Made by a program: the position numbers and the translations under genes. A stretch of 64,000 nt of DNA from Antedon mediterranea (taxonomy: Eukaryota; Echinodermata; Crinoidea; Comatulida; Antedonidae): positions 4,464,001 to 4,528,000 of the forward strand of contig NC_092672.1 of assembly GCF_964355755.1 (NCBI RefSeq), in the 5' to 3' direction. Below, piece by piece: positions 47,201-59,200 of the stretch; the stretch's first letter is position 1, and every line of letters begins with the position of its first letter. Below the pieces are notes generated by a model. That model saw nothing but the letters and a program-made list of their open reading frames with translations. It made no database searches and had not been told where the DNA came from.

Positions 47201-50200
47201 ATCGGTAAGTAATGATTGCTATCCAAGTTATTAGTTATCGTAGAAAACATTTATAACCTAATTCTTCTGACTTAGTAGTTAAGTTTATACCAATGTGTGT
47301 ATTTAATTAGTTTCCTTAAACTAATTTATATAACTTTGACTTCTTAAATTGCAAATTGATTGTGTAGTATTAAAACATACTCTGAAAATATAATTATTGA
47401 TAAATAAAACAACAAATTTGCTTACAGTATGTTGGCTTCGTTGCCTTATATGAAATGAGTATCTAAACTAGTTACTATGCTGAGATAATAAAGAACATCT
47501 TTTTTAAACAATTTAAATAAAATTAAAATTTAGAATATCACTGCTTAAACTTTAAAGCAAATATTCTTAATATAAATCTTATATTTAAAAAATAATTCAA
47601 AATGATTTTTCAATATAAGAAACAAAAAACATTTTACCAAAGCTGTATTCGATACTAAAATATAAAACGTACAGTAATCTAACAAAAAAAAAGAAAATTT
47701 TCCTGATCACAAACATTTATCCATCAATCATCTATAACCTAACTTAAAATAATTAAAAAGCTATTATCATACCAATACCTGTCAGTGTTTTGTAATATTA
47801 AGAATTCCATTCAGATATAAAGGATTACTAAACAAATCATTAACGTGATGACAGCTATTTGAACACATTGATCCGCCACAATGATTAACTATTTTTCCTT
47901 TATTTTTGTTAAATAATTTGAGTTGTTGAAGGATTTTGTCAAATAATATGCGGTTTCTATTATCATTATGAATTTGAGTTTATTTAATTTATTTTATTTA
48001 GAATACTATAGTATGTTGCTACTGTAGTAACTGTAATATTTAGCAAAGTAAACTGCAATTGAGAAGTAACTTTTTTTTTAAAAGTTTTTTCTTAAACCAA
48101 TTATTTGTTCAAATAAATTAATCGTCCATTCTGGTTTTTGCTGCCTACTGTAACTTGTAAGTCATATTTGATGTATGCATGATGAGGGTGAGCCTACTCC
48201 AGTTGAGGTTGAGTACTTAGAATTTCAAATTATTTATTCTTTTCCTGGACTTATCCCATATAATGCCGTGATTCCCATTGTAAATAATTTTATATTTCTT
48301 TTTTTTTTATTTTAATATTTGATTTGTGTTAATATGTTATATTAACACAAAAAATCAATCAATCAATTCATTTAAATTGAAAGTTTATTTCAGACTGATG
48401 AAAGAACAAATAAATAAATAGATAATTATCACCAGATACTTAATAGAATACAGTTAAATTCACATGAACACCTACTATTACTGTATAACCAGCCTCTTAC
48501 AGCACTCAATAAATAGTGGTTTATGGTCAGTTACACCTAATTAGAAGACAGCACTTTGCCGCAAAACATTTAGATAAAAATAAAACCACAGAACCTGACC
48601 ATTGCCACAAAAGAAGCCGATCTTTCCGGCCTTTCTATTTGCCGATAGATCTACCGATAGATCTACAGCTAACAGTTGATGATAGGATTTTACCTCCAGG
48701 CTATGCGGCAACAAGAACTATAATTTTGAGCTATGTCTGCAACATTTTTATCATTCTAAATGACTAATAAAAACAATATTCAAATTGTCTGAGATATTTT
48801 GTGAAAGTTGGTATAGAAAAAAACTGACCATTAGGGATGGTATGATTAAGTGTGACAGCCCTTAATATAAAACTTTAAAGTGTTGCTCATCTGATATGGC
48901 TGCAGCGTTAAATAGTTCAACTTATTTTTTTTTTTACCAATCTATTACCTCTGCGTTTGTTTGATGTGAAATTACAGTATTATAATTAACGATTGTAATT
49001 ACAAAATGAAATGTAGGTTCAGGCCTTTTGTCTTTTAAAAATTATATGTGTGCTACAAATTGCACTCCTCTATACATTCAGGGATGCTGTAGGTGTGCCG
49101 TTTGTATGTTGGTGTGTATAAGTTTACCAAATTTAAGCGTGTTGTAAATCGCACTCCTCAAGGGCAGTTTAGGAGTGTGATAGGTGTGTGGTCAAAGAAG
49201 TGATCAAATAAAAGGCTGGGTTTCGCTGCCTAAGTCATATTTAACACGCAGTGGATATGCATGAAAAGGGAACCAACCCCAAATCAGGTTGTGGTAGGGT
49301 ATGGTGTGTATAAAATTATTATTTTTACATGTCCCTGGGCTTATCCCATACAGTTTTATTGCTTATTTGATGTGCATGGCTCCAGCGTAATAACTTATAA
49401 ACTAGGCTTGGGAATGATGCTCTATAGAAAACCAACCTGTAATAATGATGGCATGACACAGAAGCGGTATAATAGTGTAACACAGAGAATTGTTTTTGCA
49501 ATTACCACGACTAATGATTGACACTGGCAATTGACGAATAAGCAATATGATTTATTCTGGCAATTGACGAATAAGTATTATTCAAATCTTTTGATTGATG
49601 TCAACAAAACACAAGTTAGGAACTATAGACTCAATACATTCAAAGATCATATTTTCACATTTCTTTGGCAATAATATTTAATTATATGATTGACAATAAA
49701 TGTAGTTGATGATTTTTTTGAGTGAGAGCATTTTTAGATGAATATCTACGAGTGGCGGACTCTCGGGGGAGAAGAGGAAATAGACAGTCACTTTGATTCA
49801 GGAAGACCGTATTGATGGGGTGTGTGTTCAAGTGCTTTAGCGTCGAAATCTGATTTGCAATCTTTATGCAGCTGTTCATATTCGCTGCATGTTTCCAAGA
49901 TTTTAACCAATAAACTTATTAATTGTAATGTAAGCATTAGCTGATGTAGAAGTTATATCAAGTACTATTAATTTATTGTCGGAAATTAAAAAATCATTAT
50001 CTAAGTTGGAGAAACATTTAAAGTTTACTGTCGGAAAAGATTGTTTAAAAAATATCTAATAATGTTTAATTCACTGTCGGAAATTCAAAAGTTTAATGTT
50101 TAAAAAAACCTTTTGAGAAACGGCTATCTTAATTTGAAATTCATTTTCATGGTAGATAAGTTTATGAAATATTTTAATTTAATTTTACTAACTTGTTAGC

Positions 50201-53200
50201 GATTCAGTTGAAATTTGACTGTCAATAAAGTCTCAAAATGTCAACAAATGGCTATATTAAATTAGAAATTCAATTCAAACGTCTACTTATTTTCAATACA
50301 ATACTTACTTCTGTCAATAAAACATTATAAATCTATTTTTGAAGTTTGAAATTCATATTGACTATAGACTTATGACTTATCCACAAAGTTTATGAGCAAG
50401 CGCAGATGTTTGATATGGTCTACTGCTTCGTAGATTATAGGCAATTAGAAAGTCTACTACTAGCCCTGTGAAAGCATGGAATTGAATCAAGAACCTTGGG
50501 ATTAGAAGGAAAGCATACACACACCGAGCTATAGTACCATTTCTATAATATATTGTTTTATAGGTTGAAATCTTAGAGGTCTATTGTACTGACCTTTTTT
50601 ATTTTAAATGGATTTATTTTCTTTATTTTAGATGGGCATTTGGTAAGATCAGAGGCATTGTTTATTTCCGGTGTAGACAACATGAGTACTCAGGACGTGT
50701 TCAGATACTTTGGCTCATATGGGCCATCATCCATTGAATGGCTTAACGATACTTCATGTAAGTATTCTAGATAATGCAGGTCATTTTGTTGTTGTGTAAC
50801 TGTTGCAAAACGTTGTTGAATAAGACCAAAAATACAGTATATTGGAGAGGTAACATTTAGCTTAGTTCTTAAAATTGGATCAGTACATGGTTTTGCGTTC
50901 AGGCCTGCTGTGTGCTGCTGGAGCAGAGGGATAGCTTAACTAGGTAAGTTCCAAGTTAAGTGTATACATAAGCCTATAAGTAATAATGTTTAAAGTAAGT
51001 TGGGATGGGATTAAATAGATAGTATTTATTTTACTTTTAAGTTTTTAAACAAAATGTATACTGAAACTTCTGGTTTTCAGAAGCCATTAAGTTATCATGT
51101 CTAAACTACTATACTGCAGTAACTGCAGTAACATTTGTATTAAGATAGGATTACTTGTTTAAATGTACAGGTAGAAAGTTTATTCAGGCAGTCATTGTAA
51201 TATACAGTGTGGTATACGTTATCCAAAATATAAAGGTTGCTTAAAAAATTGCATAACCATGTTAAATAGTAAAAGAAAATGTAAAAATGTAAAATATTCC
51301 CTAAACATATTCCACCTATTCATATACTATTTAACTGTACCTATTTCACCAAACCTTTTTCACAGAAGTGTTGGGGCTCAGTTAATTCAGATAAGAGTGA
51401 ATTTTAGTCTTCCCTGGTAAATGTAACCAAATCTATTTTTGAGAAGTAACACCTTGACATTGGAAATCTTAATGGTTCAGAGCCAATAAGTAATTTTTCA
51501 AACATTTTTTTTTTATTTTGCGGTTATTCCTAAACCTTTTCATATGGTACGAGCTGTCTAAAAATATCACCCTAATAATAAATTGAAAAGTCGAATAATT
51601 GCTAGGAAACGATCCTTTTTAGCCCGCAGTAAAATCTGATCTTTAAACACTCGGGTTCAAAACCTGGATTGTGATTGGCTATTGCCTTGCAACTTATATC
51701 TTAGTTCTGATCTATGATTGGCTAAGGGCAAATTGTCATCTTGACTTCTGTTTTTTTCAGCTTTGATTCTGTTTGACTTTAAATTACCCCAAAACCTTAC
51801 TTGTCTAAACTTGATTAACGTGTCTAATTGAACAGTTTATACTTCAGTGATTGCTTTAATGTTTAAATTAGCTCAATCCAAAGTGCTTAAGGGAGGGTAG
51901 AGGGGCTGCAAAGGTCACAATAGTCACTTCATTTCTTTAAATATTTAAATATAATATGGGTAATTCGGGGAAGAAAACAGATTTAAGTATTAGGAAAAAT
52001 ATAATTAGATGGGGCTTAATTGTAGAGGTATTCATTAGTCCTAATTGAATCACTAAAAACCCTAAAACATAATTCACCCTGGAGGCTTTTAAAAACTTTA
52101 TATTATTTTTTATTCATGAATCTTTATAGAATAAAAAATTGTTTAATTTTAATGATTTTATCTAACAATATCCAACACGCAGCATACTGTATACTTACTT
52201 ACTGTATATGTCTGCATATACAGTAAGTATACCCAGAATGACTTTTGGACACGACAGCTGCATAGTCACATGTCGCATTATGAAAACTAAAGAAGCTTTA
52301 AAATATAGAAAAGAAGTGAATTAGATTTTTATTATGCCCTGAATAAAAATTAAAAATTTACGATAAAGGGTCAAGCTAATTAAAAAAGAGACTTTCAAAA
52401 TTTAAAGGCAGACTAAGATAATATCCATAAATTGGAGGTATTCGATCTTTGGTTAAATATTTCTTGGTTTTTCTTTCAAACTTTCAGAATATGAAAGAAA
52501 AATAAAGATATCATGAAAGAGATAAAAGGTCATACAAATGAAAGTAACAAACAAAAGTGAGGATTGAGATGGTATTTTGCCATTTGAGGATAATTGGATT
52601 GGAAATTTTGTTTTTCTCGGTTTTCTTCCAATAATTTAGGAGACAAACATAAATTACAGATTTACAATAAACGAGATAAAGGTCAAATCAATTAAACAAA
52701 ATCCAAAACTGAAGATTGATGGTACATATTTGGAAATCCTAGATTTTAATAAAAATCTTTTATTAATAGTTGTTTAATCAAATACTTTATTCAATTCAAT
52801 TTTTTGCAGATTTTACATCGCACATGTACATTATGCCATTATAATAAAGACACAAAGTGACTATAAAATATAATCTTTTTAAAAAGTTAATGAAACACAA
52901 AAGCACTCTGATTTACCTGAGAATTTTAGGACAAATTTAATTTGAACTGGATTAGGTTTTGCCATCACCAACTCATTTCTATCCCTCTCCCCCACCTGCC
53001 CCCATTACAGTATTTATTTTTAGTATAATTTTTCTTGTTAGATTTTTCTTAAACTAGGATTTGTTTTCGAAGGTTATAAGAAAGAAAAAAACGCTAGAGA
53101 GTCTACAATCTGCAACGATGGAAAAAGTCCAACATGTACTATTTGTGTTATTTCCCGAAATGAATATGATTTGAATTAAACTAGAAATGTTGTTATTATT

Positions 53201-56200
53201 CACAATAACTTGGGAATATGAAGAAATAGAAAATGTCAAATTTATATCATTTGAAAATTGTTTTGCAACTTTCAAAAAAACAAACTGTTTTAAAGATATC
53301 TTGGGCACAAATATTACAATATTATTTATCAACTATATTATCACAAATATTCAGATCAAGAAATTTGGAAATCTAGGCCTAGCATTTTCCAAAATGTTGG
53401 GTTTTGTGGAAAAACTTTATTTGTGTAAAACTTATTAATATTATGTACATAATAAACAAAGACAGGACATTCTAAATATAGTACATTTAATTGATACAAT
53501 TTGTAACAAATTTCAAGTAGGAAAGAACTTTTTTTTATCAAAATGATTTACATATTTTTTTGGGTTATTTACATGAGTTAGAACATTGTAGCTAATGTTT
53601 CTTTTTCCAAATTGACTGCTTTCAAGATGTGATATCTTTTGCTCTACTTTTGACTTGACAGACTTTTGTGTTCTTCATCATCACAAACTATGTATTTGCA
53701 TTGAACCTTTCAGCTGTATGTGTTAATTATTGAAATAAAACCCAGAAACGTCAAACCTAAAAACTATTACTTTCACGTTAATAGTTATTTCCTGCTTTGA
53801 TTAATGGAATCCAAACCCAGAAACATAAAAAAAAAACGTTTTAAAATGTTTGAGTCGTGGCAGCTGCCTCATGTTTTCAATCAATGTATTATCAGAATTG
53901 AGAGATCTGGAAAGTGGTCGTATTAGTCGTGTGGCGACTACCAGACGCGTACATTCTTTATCAGACTTAATCAGCTGCACGTATTCGTAATTATCTACTA
54001 TGAAAGGATATCACTTGATCAACCCACTAAAAGCTCCTCCCACTTCCCATTGATTGGTTTAATAAGTTTTGATTGACATTTGGTATATTTTATTAGTCAG
54101 AATGTAGTCACTGATAGGAAATGGCTTGAGTAATAAATAAATGCATGAAGTAGGCAGCTGCATAAACCTATTTTGCCCATTCCAACCCTCGACATACCCA
54201 CCACCCCCCACCCCCAACACACACACAGCCTCACTTCCATACCAATCGACCAAGGTACCTAATTAAGTAAGAGTAATATACAGTACTTTATTAAAAATAT
54301 AATTGATTACCAATAATTTAAATTAATTTCTTAAAAGTATTGTACATGAGATTGGTATTGTATTCCTGTATTAAACTCTTTGCAATAGATTCACTGCAGC
54401 CATGTAATACTTGATCATAATACTCTTCATACTTACTCCCCATACTTTTTTTAACCATATTTAATGAGGGTGATCCATCCAGCTATTGCTGATCATTAGG
54501 GACCCTCAGAGGTTCACAAGACAAACATAATACACAAGATGCTCTACATAAACAAAGTCTTATTACAAGTCTTTGGGAGTGGAGTAATTTGGTGACGGGA
54601 CTTAACATCTGGTTACTGAATGATAAGTATTTAATGGATCGAACATTGAATAGAAACTAAATAACATTTCACTTTTACAACTACGCAGCTATTGACCATT
54701 ACCTGTATGCACATGCTCAAATGTTTCTGAGCATGTGCAGAATTACTTTTTAACTTAATCAGTGATATCTAGTTATAGTTAGTACACCATGAAAACAAAA
54801 GGTTGCTATTACCGCTCGGTACGACATCTGTATGTATTATGTATAAAGTATCATTTCAATCCATCTGATGGTTTCAGAGCCTCATACAAATATTTTGAAT
54901 CACTCTGCATCATTGTACGTACTGTGAATCAATTATCTATAAGGACAAGTAATTTACACTTTTTTTATTAAATAAGTATGGCTTTCTTCATTTGTCATCT
55001 TTTGTATAATAATACACATAGATTTAAGTGATATAATTAATAATTGCCTGCTTTAAAGCAGATTTGATGATTGACAGAAATACAGTAGCAGGCAAAAACT
55101 ACAAACTCATCATGTAATTTGAGAAGAACTATTTGCTGAATTAAGTGTTAAGGTTATTATAGGTTAATAGATAGGGGATGCAATTATTGATTTTACTATC
55201 CAATACTTAACAGCTTGTCAGCAATGAAAAAAATTAAACGAAAAATGATTAATGCATGTTACTTTAGTTTTTTGGTACATAGTATTGTAGTAGTAGTACA
55301 TAGTACTGTAATACCAACACTCTCAATGTAGGACTCTTTGAAAACGGGAAAACTCTCTCCTCTCTTCTTCAGGTCCAGAATGTCCCGACTAATTTTTTTA
55401 AATCAAAACACACAATAAGATTCAGAATAGAAAACTTTTCAGAATATTATTTTTGCAATTTGTAAAATTATATAAATTGGTTAATTTCTAGTATATATTA
55501 CTGGACGGTTTGGAGGTTTTCTGTGATGGTAAATATATAGAATAGAAGGGGAAACAACAATGGGAATGCTTAGTTTTTTCTTAAAACCTGTATTACTTTG
55601 TTTCTTTTAAATTTTGTACATAATTTAAGTTTTCTTGTAAGTATGTACTACTACTTTCTTTTACCGTTATTTTAACTACTCTGGAAGATGAACCTTCACT
55701 CATGAAACGTGCCACAGTAGGTTTTTATTGTTACAATACCAGTAGTGGTAAAAAAGGGCTTACCTCCTTTGTAAGCATGTCATTTCTATGTTAACAAGTT
55801 ACATATGGGATTAGTATGGTAGATAATAAGATTAAGTACCCAAGTACTTTATCCTAACATGTTGCCATGTTTGTGGCTTTCTCATGATGGGAATTTAAAA
55901 AAGCTGTGGGTAAAAGAAGAAAATTTAGAAAGAAGGTCAAGTTTGCAAAAAAATTCTAAGAAATTAATGCCCACATTCTGTTAAAAATGTCAGTTGAAAA
56001 CCAGAAATTAAAAATGGCATCACCAAAATGACTAACATTGATATCAATATTAATTTGATAATGTACAACTATAATTTCTATTCAAACTTCTGTCAACTGA
56101 TAGCTCTTTCGGGAATTGATAAATTGAATAAAAATAGCGGTATGGTCTAGGGAGCTACCCTTGATAAGCCCTTGAATGTTGGCCACTAATTAAATGGTCA

Positions 56201-59200
56201 AGTTAAACTTGAAATGGTGAAGGCCCAATGCCAAGGGGGTTCGGTGAGATCGTGGACAGCTTCCTTTAGCTCTTCAGAGCAATCTCTATCAACCGCGTGC
56301 AGGCTAACATGGCAGTGTGACGTTGATTCGTACATTCCTTAGACTATATTTAGATAATCTAATAGGATTTGCTAGCCTCTACGCATTTTGAGATTCTCTT
56401 TGAGACTTATACTCATCTTAAACTTTGAAGTGAATAATTTGAATTATAAAAAAATAAAATTATCTTTATCCTTATTTTAAATACTTCAATAATCCATACA
56501 GTAAACCTATACAAAATTTCATTTTCCTTTTAAATTTTTGTATTTGATTTCTGATGCATATTTCCTTTTTGCTTTTACATTCATAATAGATAAAATCAAA
56601 CCTTGTGATTAGAATGATAGTAGAAAGAACCCCTTTTTTATTGGGAAACTCCAATTAAAGGGTCACTTATAATACAAACGAGGGACAATATATGTTTTAA
56701 CCCTTATTTAGGAAAAATCCTTACAATATTTAGGGGACAACTTTGTCGGTTGTCCCCTTAATGGAATTCTACTGCACACTTTTAGGTTTTTCATGAATGC
56801 AAAGTTCACAGATTTTTAAACATAAATGCACAATTTATTCCACAGACATTTTCTAAGTTTTTAGTCAGAAAAAACAGTTGTTAATAAACCTTGACTTGAA
56901 TAACAAAAAGTTATCAACTGAAACGAAATTGAAGAATAACTTTGACTTGATCGTGCTTTCTACACCGTGTCAAAATATATTTATGTAATGATAAATTAGC
57001 ATTAATATAAGTTGATGTGTTCAAGTCCTGCTGAGTTCATGGACAAGTATCTGTCAGAAATTGGTGACATACTTTTCAATGATTTTCGCCAACATCGACA
57101 TTTTGGTTTATTATATTTAGTTATTTTTATTCTTTTTTAATGTGTTCCCGAGTACCACTTGTGGTAAAATACATGTGTGCAACAACTGCAGTTGGAATTA
57201 GTAATATTTATTTTAAAAAATAAAATTCAATCCCAAAGGAGGTATCAAACTTGGAATTTGTAACTAAATAAGTCTAGTCTCCAAGATCAATCAACTTGTT
57301 TTTAATTATTCAAATAATATTATTACAAATACTATTACAGTATACTCCTGTTTGGTAAACTCTATTCAGGGAACAATATTATTCAAGGGATAAAACCAGA
57401 GGTGTAACTACTATGAGCACTTACTGGTTAAACCCAGGGCTCCCAACATAAGCAGTCCCAACGCAACTACTCGGCATTGGAGGACCTCTAGGTTGCTAAA
57501 CTAGGACCTTTGGCCACTGCGTTTTGCCACTGGGGACAACCCTATTAACAACAAACGAACAGCAATACTACAGACAACCTTTAATCAGAGGACAGCCTTA
57601 AAGATATCCCAATGATAGAGGTTCTATTGTATGTATGAGATTTTATATTAAAGTTGGTAATGTATTTTTGTTCTATCCACTCTACCATATTCATATAAAG
57701 ATATTGTGGAACCACGTCAGGTCAAGTTCAATATTGAATATCGAAACGTGGCAGGCTGAAGGCGCTTGACCTTTGACAAGATCGCCTAAATTTTTAATAT
57801 ATTAACTTTACAATACTTAGTGTTGTATATTCTGTTACAGCCGCTCCATAATCTCTTTGCTTTTCTTCCTTATATCTATATTTTAATTTATACTAACAAA
57901 TATCTTTTTATTAATATAATAATAATAATATATCAAACATTTATTAAATAATATTTATCGCATAATATGCAATCTACGATAATTGAATTAATTGATATAA
58001 CAAATTTATTAAATACATAACATCATTTGAATAAAAAGAACAAATCACATATCTACACATAATCATAACATCGTATACTCTATCTCTAACAATTTATTCA
58101 ATCTTCTATCGACTAAAGCCGAAGTTATAGTCGTTATCTCGGGACCGTTCTGGCCACCACCAGCTGGCTTACTTCATCAAAGCTTCTATGAATGGATGTA
58201 CTGGTTGGGAGCAGAAAAACTAGTAGACCAAACCCAGTACCGTTTTGATTACGATCAATCAGGAAATTACCTCACAACGTAATGTTGCAGCAACTTTTCA
58301 AGTTCACATTCTAATTGAATAGTTTTATTAAATTCAAAGAATATAAACAATGATTTACCTGATAAAATATAGTTAAATAGAAACTTAATTATTATTCAAT
58401 TCTAGAGATTTAATTAGTTTTTTTCAGCAGATTCCAGATTTAGTACACATTGTAATTGATATCAATAGTTTTATTTATTTACCTCAAAGAATTTAAGAAA
58501 GGATTTACCTGATAAAATATAGTTAATTAGAAACATAGAACTTAATTATGACTTAATTCTAGAGATTTAATAAGTTGGTAATGTTGTGGCAACTCTTCCA
58601 GATCAATAGTTTTATTTATTTGATTCAAAGAATATAAACAAGGATCTGAGAAACATGGAACTTTATTATTACTTTAGATTTAATTAGTTGGCAATTTTCA
58701 GCAGATTCCAGATTTAGTTTACGTTTTAATTGATATCAATAATTTTATCTCTTACTTCAAAGAATAACAAGGATTTACCTGATGGAAATAGTTAATTAGA
58801 AACATAGAACATGCATTGTCAATATGGAAGTAACATGTGTCTGTAGTTTAACACCATATGGCTATAATACAAACCAGAATTGATCCTGATGATCTAAATA
58901 CTTGCAATTTGTAACTAAAGATAGAAAGTTTAGAACCTTTATTAATACCAGCTGTTTAACATATTGTAGTAGTTGCATACGGATAGTGTTTGATAGTGGG
59001 AAAAGTTAATTCACACACCACAGTCAAACGGGGTGAATTTTGTTTATAATAGGGCAATTATATTGCGCGTATAAACTAGTTCCCTGTGCACTGTGTGAAC
59101 AGGATGTTATACACCCTTATATGTCATGTCCATGCAGGTAGCACTCTATCCACAACAGTGACTGTAGGAAACAAGTACAACAGTGTAAAACGTACTCATC

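Noticed and set aside
48516-48767. 83 aa ORF in NCBP3 intron 4
   Set aside because: No recognisable domain and contains short repeats; no sign of splice sites.
53054-53438. ORFs of 92 and 83 aa on opposite strands
   Set aside because: Overlapping, low-complexity AT-rich translation without domain.
57400-57540. Possible tRNA-like SINE on the minus strand
   Set aside because: An A-box-like word is present but no convincing B box or tail.
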